Below, piece after piece: positions 8,547-17,069 of a stretch of DNA of 64,000 nt. Every line of letters begins with the position of its first letter. Within the stretch, counting starts at the first letter, position 1. A program made the position numbers and the translations under genes. The notes beneath the pieces are model-generated. The model was not told the origin of the DNA and ran no database searches. It was given only the letters and a program-made list of their open reading frames with translations. This DNA comes from Herbidospora cretacea. GTDB taxonomy: Bacteria; Actinomycetota; Actinomycetes; Streptosporangiales; Streptosporangiaceae. The stretch lies in the NCBI RefSeq assembly GCF_001570605.1, contig NZ_BBXG01000017.1, positions 1 to 64,000 of the forward strand. Direction: 5' to 3'.

Positions 8547-9338
8547 ATGAGCGTGATGAAGAGACTTTCCATGATCTTCAGGTCCAAGGCCAACAAGGCC
8601 CTGGACAAGATGGAGGATCCGCGGGAGACCCTGGACTACTCATATCAGCGCCAGCTCGAGTTGCTCCAGAAGGTACGGCGCGGCGTGGCGGATGTGGCGA
8701 CCAGCCGCAAGCGGGTCGAATTGCAGATCAACCAGGCCGAGGCCGAGGCCGCCAAGCGTGAGCAGCAGGCCAAGAGCGCGCTGGCCGCCGGTCGCGAGGA
8801 CCTGGCCCGTGACGCGCTCTCGCGCCGGACCGCCATCGCGGCGCAGGTGGCCGACCTGCGGATCCAGTACAACAACCTGCAGGGTGAAGAGGAGAAGCTG
8901 ACTCTCGCGAGCCAGCGTCTCCAGTCCAAGGTCGACGCCTTCCGCACCCGGAAGGAGACGATCAAGGCCACCTACACCGCCGCCGAGGCGCAGACCCGGA
9001 TCAACGAGGCCTTCTCCGGCATCTCCGAGGAGATGGGCGACGTCGGCCTGGCGATCCAGCGCGCCGAGGACAAGACGGCGCAGATGCAGGCCCGCGCGGG
9101 CGCCATCGACGAGCTGCTGGCCAGCGGCGCGCTCGACGACTACACCGGCCAGCGCGACGACATCCAGGCCGAGCTCGACCGCATGGGCGCCGGCGGCGAC
9201 GTCGAACTGGAGCTGGCCCGCATGAAGGCCGAGCTGGGCCAGGGCCCGGCGCCGAAGAGCGCCATCGAGCAGGGGCAGCCGGCCGGGCAGCCGCAGCCCC
9301 AGCACACCCAGCAGTACCGCCAGCCGGGGGAGGCATAA
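8547..9338 (+). CDS. pspA: phage shock protein A (PspA/IM30 family)
   Basis: Peripheral membrane protein that stabilises a stressed cytoplasmic membrane, 263 residues. It starts MSVMKRLSMIFRSKANKALD, with an amphipathic N-terminus, then DPRETLDYSYQRQLELLQKVRRG. An almost continuous coiled coil follows (about 30-225) and a Gln/Pro-rich tail. I placed the start at ATG 8547, matching known actinobacterial PspA N-termini, rather than the upstream frame. It is the first gene of pspA-pspAA-htpX-pspAB, separated from pspAA by 2 bp. A candidate ECF promoter precedes it. Confidence 0.95.
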   Translation: MSVMKRLSMIFRSKANKALDKMEDPRETLDYSYQRQLELLQKVRRGVADVATSRKRVELQINQAEAEAAKREQQAKSALAAGREDLARDALSRRTAIAAQVADLRIQYNNLQGEEEKLTLASQRLQSKVDAFRTRKETIKATYTAAEAQTRINEAFSGISEEMGDVGLAIQRAEDKTAQMQARAGAIDELLASGALDDYTGQRDDIQAELDRMGAGGDVELELARMKAELGQGPAPKSAIEQGQPAGQPQPQHTQQYRQPGEA

Positions 9339-9340
9339 CA

Positions 9341-9619
9341 GTGATCGTCCGCATCATGGGTGAGGGGCAGGTCCAGATCGCCGACGGCGACCTCGACGTG
9401 CTGAACGCCCTCGACACCGAGCTCGAGTCGGCCATCAACACCGACGACGAGCCCACGTTCCGTTCCGCGCTGCACGCGCTTCTCGACAAGGTCCGCCATG
9501 TCGGCAAGCCCCTCGCGGACGACGCCCTGGAACCGTCTGAGCTGATCCTGCCCCCCGCGGACGCCTCGATCGAGGAAGTCCGGGAGATGCTGGGCGACCA
9601 GGGGCTCATCCCGGGTTAG
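9341..9619 (+). CDS. pspAA: PspA-associated protein PspAA
   Basis: A 92-residue partner of PspA. The start MIVRIMGEGQVQIADGDLDVLNALD, followed by an acidic helical C-terminus ending EVREMLGDQGLIPG, fits the PspAA family described beside actinobacterial and archaeal pspA. GTG at 9341 lies 2 bp after pspA. It has no membrane segment, so it is expected to act in the cytoplasm or at the membrane surface with PspA. Its biochemical role is not established. Confidence 0.9.
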   Translation: MIVRIMGEGQVQIADGDLDVLNALDTELESAINTDDEPTFRSALHALLDKVRHVGKPLADDALEPSELILPPADASIEEVREMLGDQGLIPG

Positions 9620-9623
9620 CCCC

Positions 9624-10517
9624 GTGTCCCGGTACCGGCCCGACTCCGGGCTGACCCGCCGCATGGTCCTGACCATGTTCCTGCTCGGCCTGCTCTACGT
9701 CGTGTTCATGGCGGTGCTCATCGCCGTCGGGGCGCGTGCGGTCGTCGTTCTCGTCATCGCGGCGGGCTTCCTGCTGGTGCAGTACTTCTTCTCTGACAAG
9801 ATCGCCCTGTACGCCATGGGCGGCAGAGAGGTCTCACCGCAGGAGGCCCCGCAGCTCCACGCCGTGATCGACCGCCTGAGCGCCCTCGCCGACATGCCCA
9901 AACCCCGCGTGGCCGTCGCCGACAGCGACGTGCCCAACGCGTTCGCCACCGGGCGCAACCAGAAGAACGCCGTCGTCTGCGTGACGACCGGCCTGCTCCG
10001 GCGGCTCGATCCGCCCGAGCTCGAAGGCGTCCTGGCCCACGAGATGTCCCACGTCGCCCACCGCGACGTCGCGGTGATGACGATCGCCTCGTTCCTGGGC
10101 GTGGTGGCCGGGCTGATGACCCGGTTCGCCCTCTACGCCGGCCTCGGCCGCAGCCGCGACAACCAGGGCGGCCTGCCGATCGGGCTGATCATCGTGCTGG
10201 TCTCCACGATCGTCTACGCCGTCAGCTTCGTGCTGACCAGGCTGCTGTCGCGCTACCGCGAACTGGCCGCCGACCGGGCCGGGGCCTATCTGACCCAGCG
10301 GCCGTCCGCGCTGGCCAGCGCCCTGACGAAGGTCACCGGCGAGATCGCCCGCATTCCGACGCGGGATCTGCGCGAGGCGCAGTCGTTCAACGCGTTCTAC
10401 TTCGCCCCGGCGCTCAACCGGGCGAGCGTGGCGACGCTCTTCGCGACCCACCCGCCGCTGGAGAAGCGGCTCGAACAGCTCGCCCGGATCTCCGGCGAGC
10501 TCGGCAGGGAGGCCTGA
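9624..10517 (+). CDS. htpX: membrane zinc metalloprotease HtpX (M48B)
   Basis: Membrane-bound protease that clears damaged membrane proteins, 297 residues. Two N-terminal transmembrane helices (VLTMFLLGLLYVVFMAVLIAV and VVVLVIAAGFLLVQYFF) are followed by the catalytic LAHEMSHVAHRD (HExxH, near residue 138). Two further hydrophobic segments and the downstream ELAADRAGA (third zinc ligand Glu) complete the M48 pattern. The GTG start is 4 bp after pspAA, and the stop overlaps the pspAB start by one base. Its place inside the psp operon ties proteolysis to the PspA response. Confidence 0.95.
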   Translation: MSRYRPDSGLTRRMVLTMFLLGLLYVVFMAVLIAVGARAVVVLVIAAGFLLVQYFFSDKIALYAMGGREVSPQEAPQLHAVIDRLSALADMPKPRVAVADSDVPNAFATGRNQKNAVVCVTTGLLRRLDPPELEGVLAHEMSHVAHRDVAVMTIASFLGVVAGLMTRFALYAGLGRSRDNQGGLPIGLIIVLVSTIVYAVSFVLTRLLSRYRELAADRAGAYLTQRPSALASALTKVTGEIARIPTRDLREAQSFNAFYFAPALNRASVATLFATHPPLEKRLEQLARISGELGREA

Positions 10518-11065
10518 TGGGCTGGTTCGACGCGCTCCTCGGCCGGTCCAGACAGGCCAAGCCCGATCTCGACGCGCTGTTCGCGCTGCCGTCGGCGGCG
10601 ATCACGCTGCAGGTCGCGACCACCTTCGCGCCGGCCGGGGTGGGCTCGGTCTGCTTCCGCGCCGCCGAGGGCGGCGCGTTCGCGCGTCTCCAGGACGACG
10701 TGAAGGCCCTCGTCGGCACGCCCGAGATCACCCAGGACGACTACGGCTTCACCTGGCTGACCGTCCGCGACGACGACGTGTCGGCGCTGGTGACCAACCT
10801 CCACGGCGCCAACTCCAGCCTGGAGTCGGCCGGGTTCGGAAGTTCGCTGCTCTGCACGACCGTCGTGTTCGCCGACCCCACCGGGCGGCGGCTGGCCCTG
10901 GTATACCTCTACAAGCAGGGCACGTTCTACCCGTTCGCCCCTCTGCCGGGCCAGCGGCGCGACAACGCCCTGGAACTGCAGGTGCGCGGCACTCTCGCCG
11001 GCGACCTGCCCGTCGAGGCCGACCTGTCCCGCTGGTTCGCGGTGTGGGGCGCGCCCGGACTGTGA
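10517..11065 (+). CDS. pspAB: PspA-associated protein PspAB
   Basis: A 182-residue soluble protein starting MGWFDALLGRSRQAKPDLDALFALP, the hallmark opening of PspAB. Alternating strands continue to a C-terminal DLSRWFAVWGAPGL. The family is found next to pspA/pspAA/htpX in actinobacteria and some archaea, and its function is unknown. Its ATG shares one base with the htpX stop (TGATG), so translation is coupled. It closes the four-gene stress operon. Confidence 0.9.
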   Translation: MGWFDALLGRSRQAKPDLDALFALPSAAITLQVATTFAPAGVGSVCFRAAEGGAFARLQDDVKALVGTPEITQDDYGFTWLTVRDDDVSALVTNLHGANSSLESAGFGSSLLCTTVVFADPTGRRLALVYLYKQGTFYPFAPLPGQRRDNALELQVRGTLAGDLPVEADLSRWFAVWGAPGL

Positions 11066-11085
11066 ACCCGCAGAAGGGGGAGTTC

Positions 11086-11805
11086 GTGGAACACGCCGCC
11101 GACCGCATCCTGCGCCTGGCCGACACGCTCAGAGGGCAGGACCTGTCGAAGCCGGTGCCGACCTGCCCCGGCTGGGATCTGCGCGAGCTCGTCGCCCACC
11201 TCGGAGCGGGCCACCGCAGGGCCACCGTCGTGGCCCGCGAGCTGCGCCAGGAGCCGGTCCCCCGGGAGGACGTCGACCCCGGCCTGCCCTCCGACCCCGC
11301 CAAATACGCCGACTGGCTGGCCGAGGGCGCCGAGCCGCTGCGCGACGCGCTGGCCGCCCACGACCCCGCCACCCAGGTCTGGACGTGGACCGGCCCCCGC
11401 CCGCTGGCGTGGTGGTCCCGCCGCCAGCTCCACGAGACCACCGTTCACGCCGCCGACGCCGACATCGCGCTGGGCCACACCCCGCGGATCGACGAGGCGG
11501 TGGCCGCCGACGGCGTCGGCGAGCTGCTCGACATCCTCCCCTACGCCGACTGGAACCCCCGCGAGCTCACCGGCGACGGCGAGCGCCTGTCGTGGCAGTC
11601 CGACACCGGCGTGGGCTTCCTGGTGACGCTCTACCCCGACGGCTTCACCTACGAGCCGTCGGCCATGCCCGGCGAGGTCACGGTCCGGACCTCGACCGCC
11701 GCCGACATCCTGCTGCTCCTGTGGGGCCGGCGGGGCTACGGCGACTACTCCGTCGAGGGCGACGCCGCCCTGCTCAAGCGGTGGGTGACCAACACCACGA
11801 TGTGA
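11086..11805 (+). CDS. MDMPI-type maleylpyruvate isomerase-family protein (mycothiol-dependent type)
   Basis: A 239-residue DinB/MDMPI-fold protein. Conserved VPTCPGWDLRELVAHLGAGHRR near the N-terminus and WSRRQLHETTVHAADAD in the middle give the His, Glu-x3-His metal site of this family. Members either isomerise maleylpyruvate with mycothiol or have unknown thiol-linked roles, so the substrate is not predictable. GTG 11086 is chosen because AAGGGGGAG lies just upstream. GTG 11062, overlapping the pspAB stop by 4 bp, is an in-frame alternative. The tight spacing suggests read-through from the psp operon. Confidence 0.85.
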   Translation: MEHAADRILRLADTLRGQDLSKPVPTCPGWDLRELVAHLGAGHRRATVVARELRQEPVPREDVDPGLPSDPAKYADWLAEGAEPLRDALAAHDPATQVWTWTGPRPLAWWSRRQLHETTVHAADADIALGHTPRIDEAVAADGVGELLDILPYADWNPRELTGDGERLSWQSDTGVGFLVTLYPDGFTYEPSAMPGEVTVRTSTAADILLLLWGRRGYGDYSVEGDAALLKRWVTNTTM

Positions 11806-11862
11806 CCAAGGAGGGCGTGGCGCGCGGTCGCCGCAGGTGAGCGGGATGATGGGATCGCGGCC

Positions 11863-12588
11863 ATGATCACCTTCAGGTACGCGGCCGCGGCCGCCTTCCT
11901 CGCCGCCGGACTGGTGTCCGCCCCGCTGGCCGCCCCGGCGTTCGCGTCGACGTCCGTCGGGTATGCCGGGATCGTGGCAGACGACGCGAAGATCACCGTC
12001 ACCGGCAACGGCACGGTCTCGGCGGCCCCCGACCGCATGCGCCTGCAGGCCGGTGTCGAGGTCCGCCGCGCGAGCGCCGGAGCCGCGTTCAGCGGGGCAC
12101 GCACGGCCGCCGCCACCCTCCGCGCCGCCCTGCTGGCCGCGGGCGTGGCCGAAGACGACCTGCGCACCAGCGAGATCTCCCTCGGCCCCGAGTACGACGA
12201 CTACCCGAAGGTCTCCGGCTACCGCGCCGGGCAGGGCGTCGAGGTGCTCGTCCGCGACCTCGACATCGCCGACCGCGTGGTCGACGCGGTGGCCTCCGCC
12301 GGCGAGGAGGCCCGCCTCAACGGGATCTCCTTCGAGATCGGCGACCCCGCGAGAGCCCTGGCCGCCGCGCGCGACGCCGCGTACAAGGACGCCCTGGCCA
12401 AGGCCCGGCAGTACGCAGGGCTGACCGGCCGGACCCTCGGCGCGGTGCTGCGCCTGGAGGAGGACTCCGACGGGCGCTCCCCGATCCCCTTCGAGGGCAT
12501 CCACCTGATGGCGGCCTCGGACAAGTCGATCTCCCCGGGCCGCCAGTCGGTCGGCGTGAGCGTCAAGGTCGTCTACGAACTGCGCTAG
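11863..12588 (+). CDS. secreted SIMPL-domain (DUF541) protein
   Basis: A 241-residue exported protein. A signal peptide (about 1-28, ending APAFAS) is followed by the SIMPL domain: ITVTGNGTVSAAPDRMRLQAGVE, then DLRTSEISLGPEYDDYPKVSGYRA and ARDAAYKDALAKARQYAGLTG. These match the family that includes YggE/BP26, channel-like oligomers linked to oxidative stress. ATG 11863 fits the signal sequence. It is separated from the MDMPI gene by 57 bp and ends at a hairpin shared with nadA. Periplasm-like or wall-associated localisation is expected. The biochemical function is unknown. Confidence 0.9.
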   Translation: MITFRYAAAAAFLAAGLVSAPLAAPAFASTSVGYAGIVADDAKITVTGNGTVSAAPDRMRLQAGVEVRRASAGAAFSGARTAAATLRAALLAAGVAEDDLRTSEISLGPEYDDYPKVSGYRAGQGVEVLVRDLDIADRVVDAVASAGEEARLNGISFEIGDPARALAAARDAAYKDALAKARQYAGLTGRTLGAVLRLEEDSDGRSPIPFEGIHLMAASDKSISPGRQSVGVSVKVVYELR

Positions 12589-12598
12589 GACGCGCGGC

Positions 12599-12625
12599 GG
12601 CGCCCGGACGCGACGTCCGGGCGCC
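12599..12625. terminator. hairpin between convergent SIMPL and nadA genes
   Basis: A perfect 11-bp GC stem (12599-12609 with 12615-12625) and a 5-nt loop lie between the two stop codons. There is no T-run, so termination efficiency is uncertain, but the position suits both strands. Confidence 0.6.
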
Positions 12626-12633
12626 GGTCCGGT

Positions 12634-13782
12634 CTACGGGAGCGCGAGCATCCGGTCGAGGGCGACCTTGGCCCAGTGGGTGGTCTCGGCGTCGACCGTG
12701 ATCTGGTTGGGCACCTGCCCCGCCACCAGCGACTCCAGCGCCCACACCAGGTGAGGCAGGTCGATGCGGTTCATCGTGGAGCAGTAGCAGACGGTCTTCT
12801 CCAGGAACATGACCCGCTTGTCGGGGAACATCGCGCCCAGCCGCCGCACCAGGTTGAGCTCGGTGCCCACGGCCCACGTCGACCCGGCGGGGGCCGCCTC
12901 CAGCTTCTTGATGATGTACTCGGTCGAGCCGACGTAGTCGGCCTTGGTCACGACCTCGTGGCGGCACTCGGGGTGGACCAGCACGTTGACGCCGGGGACC
13001 TGGGCCCGGACGTCGTCGACGTTCTCGGCGGTGAAGCGGCCGTGGACCGAGCAGTGGCCGCGCCAGAGGATCATCTTGGCGTTCCTGAGCTGCTCGTCGG
13101 TCAGGCCGCCGTTGGGACGGTGGGGGTTGTAGACGACGCAGTCGTCCAGGCTCAGGCCCATCTCCAGCACGGCGGTGTTGCGGCCCAGGTGCTGGTCGGG
13201 CAGGAACAGCACCTTCTCGCCCTGCTCGAAGGCCCAGTCGAGGGCCTTCTTGGCGTTGGACGAGGTGCACACCGCGCCGCCGTGCCGCCCGCAGAACGCC
13301 TTGATGTCGGCGCTGCTGTTCATGTACGTCACCGGCACCGTGACCCCCGCGATCCCGGCGTCCTCCAGCGCCTCCCAGGCCTCCTCGACCTGGTCGAAGG
13401 TGGCCATGTCGGCCATGGAGCAGCCGGCGGCCAGGTCGGGCAGGACGACCTTCTGGGCGTCCGAGGTCAGGATGTCGGCCGACTCGGCCATGAAGTGGAC
13501 GCCGCAGAAGACGATGAACTCGGCCTCGGGCCGGGCGGCCGCCTCGCGGGCGAGCTTGAAGGAGTCGCCCGTCACGTCGGCGAACTGGATGACCTCGTCG
13601 CGCTGGTAGTGGTGACCCAGCACGAAAAGCCGCTCGCCGAGGGCCTCCTTGGCCTTGCGGGCCCGCTCGACCAGCGCCGGGTCCGACGCGGGCGGCAGCT
13701 CGCCGGGACAGTCGACACCGCGCTCGCTGTGCGGGTCGACGCCCTGCCCGAGGACGAAGAGCGGAAGACTCGTGGTCGTCAC
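12634..13782 (-). CDS. nadA: quinolinate synthase A
   Basis: [4Fe-4S] enzyme that condenses iminoaspartate with dihydroxyacetone phosphate to quinolinate in NAD synthesis, 382 residues. Seen: LGHHYQRDEVIQFADVTGDS, the cluster cysteines in VFCGVHFMAESA, in VHPECRHEV and in KTVCYCSTMNRIDL, and YMNSSADIKAFC. The GTG at 13782 is chosen over longer in-frame starts because AAGGGGGTG lies 6 nt upstream. nadB and nadC are not in this window. A small inverted repeat (TCGTC/GACGA, 13806-13820) lies 24 bp upstream and may be regulatory, but I cannot assign a regulator. Confidence 0.95.
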   Translation of the reverse strand: MTTTSLPLFVLGQGVDPHSERGVDCPGELPPASDPALVERARKAKEALGERLFVLGHHYQRDEVIQFADVTGDSFKLAREAAARPEAEFIVFCGVHFMAESADILTSDAQKVVLPDLAAGCSMADMATFDQVEEAWEALEDAGIAGVTVPVTYMNSSADIKAFCGRHGGAVCTSSNAKKALDWAFEQGEKVLFLPDQHLGRNTAVLEMGLSLDDCVVYNPHRPNGGLTDEQLRNAKMILWRGHCSVHGRFTAENVDDVRAQVPGVNVLVHPECRHEVVTKADYVGSTEYIIKKLEAAPAGSTWAVGTELNLVRRLGAMFPDKRVMFLEKTVCYCSTMNRIDLPHLVWALESLVAGQVPNQITVDAETTHWAKVALDRMLALP

Positions 13783-13948
13783 GACCACACCCCCTTGGGG
13801 ACTTATCGTCGAACTGACGACTACTACATTACACATCCGCTTTGGGTTGTATTCCGGCAGGGTGTCCGTCCCGGGAATGTAGGGACAGGGCCAACGTGTT
13901 GCTAACGTTCTAGAAGGACGTCAGATACAGACGGTGGGAGTCACCAAC

Positions 13949-14302
13949 ATGACGGTTGAGAGCAGCGAGACCACGCGGCAGGGCCTGAACCTTACCGACG
14001 CGGCCGCCGCCAAGGTCAAAGGGCTGCTGGAGCAGCAGGGCGAGGAGGGCCTCCACCTCCGCGTCGCCGTGCAGCCGGGGGGCTGTTCGGGCCTCCGTTA
14101 CCAGCTCTACTTCGACGACCGCTCGATGGACGGCGATGTCGTCTCCGACTTCGGCGGCGTCTCGGTCGTGACGGACCGGATGAGCGCCCCCTACCTGATC
14201 GGTGCCACGGTCGACTTCGTCGACACGATCGAGAAGCAGGGCTTCACGATCGACAACCCCAACGCCACGGGTTCCTGCGCCTGCGGCGACTCCTTCAACT
14301 AG
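13949..14302 (+). CDS. erpA: A-type iron-sulfur carrier (HesB/IscA/ErpA family)
   Basis: A 117-residue Fe-S cluster insertion protein. It has LTDAAAAKVKGLLEQQGEE, then the conserved QPGGCSGLRYQLYFDD and the C-terminal SCACGDSF, giving the three cluster-binding cysteines (one in GGCSG, two in CAC). ATG 13949 has GGGAG 8 nt upstream; GTG 13934 is a weaker alternative. It is divergent from nadA, itself a [4Fe-4S] enzyme, so a functional link is plausible. It is followed by a terminator and is therefore probably monocistronic. Confidence 0.93.
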   Translation: MTVESSETTRQGLNLTDAAAAKVKGLLEQQGEEGLHLRVAVQPGGCSGLRYQLYFDDRSMDGDVVSDFGGVSVVTDRMSAPYLIGATVDFVDTIEKQGFTIDNPNATGSCACGDSFN

Positions 14303-14314
14303 GACGTCGCCCGG

Positions 14315-14355
14315 CGAGACACCCGCGAGCCCGCTCGGGGCACGCGGGTGTCTCG
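14315..14355 (+). terminator. terminator of the erpA-like gene
   Basis: A perfect 13-bp stem (14315-14327 with 14343-14355), 12 bp after the stop at 14302. No long T-run follows. Confidence 0.75.
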
Positions 14356-14449
14356 TCATGTCCCGGGTCAACCGGAATATCGCGTATTCTTGCGAGGCTC
14401 GCGATCCGGCGGGCGTTTCACGCGCTGCTGACAACGAGGAGAAAACCCC

Positions 14450-15436
14450 GTGCGCATCGCCGTCACCGGCTCCATCGCGACCGACCATCTGATGACCTTC
14501 CCCGGTCGCTTCGGCGACCAGCTCATCGCCGAGCAGCTCGACCGCGTCTCGCTGTCGTTCCTCGTCGACGAGCTGGAGATCCGGCGGGGCGGCTGCGCGG
14601 GCAACATCGCGTTCGGCATGGGCGGTCTGGGGCTGCGGCCGATCCTGGTGGGCGCGGTCGGCGACGACTTCGCCGACTACCGGTCCTGGCTGGAGCGCCA
14701 CGGTGTCGACTGCGACTCCGTCCACGTCTCCGAGCTCCACCACACCGCGCGGTTCCTGTGCACCACCGACCAGGACCACAACCAGATCGCGTCGTTCTAC
14801 ACCGGCGCGATGGCCGAGGCCAGGAACATCGAGCTCGGCCCGATCGCGGCCCGCGTCGGCGGCCTCGACCTGGTGCTGATCGGCCCGAACGACCCCGACG
14901 CCATGCTGCGCCACACCGCCGAGTGCCGGTCGCGCGGCATCCCGTTCGCCGCCGACATCTCCCAGCAGCTGGCCCGGATGCCCGGCGACCAGATCCGCGA
15001 GCTGATCGACGGCGCGGCCTACCTCTTCTCCAACGACTACGAGAAGGGGCTCATCGAGCAGAAGACCGGCTGGTCCGACGAGGAGGTCCTCGACCGCGTC
15101 GGCGTCCGGATCACCACGCTCGGCCCGAAGGGCTCGCGCATCGACCGCAAGGGTGAGCCGTCGATCCACGTCTCCCCGTCGCCCGAGCGCGGCAAGGCCG
15201 ACCCGACCGGCGTCGGCGACGCGTTCCGCTCCGGCTTCCTGGCCGGTCTGACCTGGGGCCTGAGCCTGGAGCGCTGCGCCCAGATCGGCAACCTCACCGC
15301 CACCCACGTGCTGGAGCGGGTCGGCGGCCAGGAATACGAGCTCGGCCAGGCCGACTTCCTCGAGCGCTTCGCCGCCTGCTACGGCAAGGACGCCGCCGAG
15401 GAGATCGGCGCGCACCTGCGCTGCCTGCGCCCGTAG
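14450..15436 (+). CDS. adoK: adenosine kinase, PfkB family
   Basis: Ribokinase-fold purine-salvage kinase that converts adenosine to AMP with ATP. The 328 residues follow mycobacterial AdoK closely from memory: TGSIATDHLMTFPGRF, RRGGCAGNIAFGMGGLGL (PfkB signature 1), IASFYTGAMAEARNIEL, FAADISQQLARMPGD and ITTLGPKGSRI. The catalytic DPTGVGDAFRSGFLAG (signature 2, Asp base) completes the set. GTG 14450 has AGGAG 9 nt upstream. It is followed by a bidirectional terminator. Other PfkB sugar kinases differ in the N-terminal motif, so the adenosine assignment is fairly safe. Confidence 0.9.
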   Translation: MRIAVTGSIATDHLMTFPGRFGDQLIAEQLDRVSLSFLVDELEIRRGGCAGNIAFGMGGLGLRPILVGAVGDDFADYRSWLERHGVDCDSVHVSELHHTARFLCTTDQDHNQIASFYTGAMAEARNIELGPIAARVGGLDLVLIGPNDPDAMLRHTAECRSRGIPFAADISQQLARMPGDQIRELIDGAAYLFSNDYEKGLIEQKTGWSDEEVLDRVGVRITTLGPKGSRIDRKGEPSIHVSPSPERGKADPTGVGDAFRSGFLAGLTWGLSLERCAQIGNLTATHVLERVGGQEYELGQADFLERFAACYGKDAAEEIGAHLRCLRP

Positions 15437-15446
15437 TCATCCCATG

Positions 15447-15475
15447 AGAAGGCCGCCCGGTCCGGGCGGCCTTCT
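15447..15475. terminator. bidirectional terminator between adoK and tusA-like
   Basis: A 13-bp stem (15447-15459 with 15463-15475), 3-nt loop and a CTT tail. It lies between the convergent stop codons of the kinase and the TusA-like gene. Confidence 0.9.
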
Positions 15476-15766
15476 TCAGTACTTCCGCCGCACGTGGATG
15501 GCCCAGCCGCCCTGCGGCAGCTCGTAGCTGTCCACGTGTTCGTGCGACTTCAGGCGGCACCACGCGGGGATGTCGGTGAAGGCGGCCGGGTCGTCGGCCA
15601 GCACGGAGATCACCGCGCCCATGGGCACCTCGCCGACGCGCTCGGCCAGCATGATGATCGGGATCGGGCACTTGCGGCCCAGCGCGTCGATGGTCAGCGC
15701 CGTCTCCGGGATGACCGGAGCCGGGTTCTCCACGACAGGCGCGGGCGCCTTCTTACGCCAGATCAC
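15476..15766 (-). CDS. TusA-like sulfurtransferase
   Basis: A 96-residue small sulfur carrier with the TusA signature LGRKCPIPIIMLAERVGEVP, where the Cys of CPxP carries the persulfide. VISVLADDPAAFTDIPAWC and the C-terminal strand GWAIHVRR follow. Its ATG overlaps the cysteine desulfurase stop by 4 bp (TCAT on the plus strand), so carrier and sulfur donor are made together. Target pathways could include tRNA thiolation or cofactor sulfuration, and the sequence does not say which. A 25-residue Pro/Ala-rich N-terminal extension is unusual for the family. Confidence 0.9.
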   Translation of the reverse strand: MIWRKKAPAPVVENPAPVIPETALTIDALGRKCPIPIIMLAERVGEVPMGAVISVLADDPAAFTDIPAWCRLKSHEHVDSYELPQGGWAIHVRRKY

Positions 15767-16896
15767 CGCACCCCCAGACTCCGGCGGACGCGAAGCACGA
15801 CGTCGGGGAGGACCGTGAGGAACCGCTCGACGTCGTCTTCAGGGATCCCACGTGGCAGCGATACCCGGACATTTCCATGCGTAAGCACGCCCATCGCCTC
15901 CAGCACGTGTGATGGACGAAGCGTACTCGCCGTACACGAACTTCCTGACGAGACGGCGAAACCGGTCTTGTCGAGTTCGGTCAGGAGGGCCTCGCCGTCG
16001 ACGTACAGACACGAGAAGGTGACCAGATGGGGGAGGCGGTCCACCGGATCGCCGATCACCTCGACGTCGGGGACCCGGCGCGGGACCTCGGCGCGGATCC
16101 GGTCGACCAGCGCGGACAGGCGGGCGTTCTCGGCCGCCGACTCGGCGGCGCGGGCCCGCAGCGCCGCCGCGGCGGCCACCACGGCGGGCACGTTCTCGTA
16201 GCCCGGCACCCGGCGCTGCTCGCGCTCGTCCTCCGGATAGGGCGAGCGCCAGCGGGTGCCCTTGCGGACCGCGAGCACCCCCACCCCGGCCGGGCCGCCC
16301 CACTTGTGGGCGCTGGCGGTCAGCACCGACCAGCCCGGCGGGATCGGCAGCCGCCCGGCCGACTGGGCCGCGTCGACCAGCAGCGGCACCCCCGCCGCCC
16401 GGCACGCCTCGGCCGCCTCGGCCACCGGCTGGACCGTCCCGACCTCGTGGTTGGCCGTCTGGAGCGCCGCCACCGCGACCCCCTCGGCGGCCACCGCCCC
16501 GGTGAACTCCGGCAGGTCGACGCGCCCGGACAGCGCGACGCCGACCGTCTGGACGGTCCCGCCGTCCCGCTCGTGGACCCCGGCGGCGTGGAGCACGCTC
16601 GAATGCTCGACCGCGCTCACCACCAGGTGCCTGCCGGCCCGCCTGCGGCCCTGGAGGGCGCCGAGCAGGCCCAGGTGGACGGCCTGCGTCCCCGACGAGG
16701 TGAACGACAGCTCGTCGGGACGGGCCCCCAGCACCTCGCCGATCTCGGCCCGCGCCTGGTCGAGCAGCAGCCGCGCCCGGCGCGCCGAACCGTAGAGCCG
16801 GGCCGGATCGGCCCATCCCACGTCGAGAGCTGCCAGCATGGCCTCCCGGGCCGCCGGATGGAGGGGCTCGGTCGATGCCGCGTCGAGGTACGCCAC
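15763..16896 (-). CDS. cysteine desulfurase-like aminotransferase class V
   Basis: PLP enzyme expected to release sulfur from cysteine, 377 residues. It starts AYLDAASTEPLHPAAREAM and has VVSAVEHSSVLHAA. The PLP lysine lies in LTASAHKWGGPAGVG, and the sulfur-accepting cysteine loop is SSGSSCTASTLRPSHVLEA. The pairing with a TusA-like carrier supports a sulfur-relay role instead of general Fe-S assembly. The GTG start at 16896 lacks a ribosome site and sits 7 nt after TAATGT on the minus strand, suggesting a leaderless message. Confidence 0.92.
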   Translation of the reverse strand: MAYLDAASTEPLHPAAREAMLAALDVGWADPARLYGSARRARLLLDQARAEIGEVLGARPDELSFTSSGTQAVHLGLLGALQGRRRAGRHLVVSAVEHSSVLHAAGVHERDGGTVQTVGVALSGRVDLPEFTGAVAAEGVAVAALQTANHEVGTVQPVAEAAEACRAAGVPLLVDAAQSAGRLPIPPGWSVLTASAHKWGGPAGVGVLAVRKGTRWRSPYPEDEREQRRVPGYENVPAVVAAAAALRARAAESAAENARLSALVDRIRAEVPRRVPDVEVIGDPVDRLPHLVTFSCLYVDGEALLTELDKTGFAVSSGSSCTASTLRPSHVLEAMGVLTHGNVRVSLPRGIPEDDVERFLTVLPDVVLRVRRSLGVR

Positions 16897-17069
16897 AGTG
16901 AGGACATTAACGGGGGCTGGAACGAGGACCGGTGCCGGTCCGCGCTAAAGTGTCTCGGCATTGAAGTGAATCAAGTAAAGCGGGGGAGAAGATTCCCCCG
17001 GCTGTGTGGAATCCTCGAAAACCGCCCAGGGATGTGTCCCGTGGGCTTCAAGTGTGGGGTAGGCGATCC

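Noticed and set aside
13806-13820. NAD-repressor operator before nadA
   Set aside because: The inverted repeat TCGTC/GACGA is short and matches no NrtR or NadR site I know, so it is mentioned only as a possibility.
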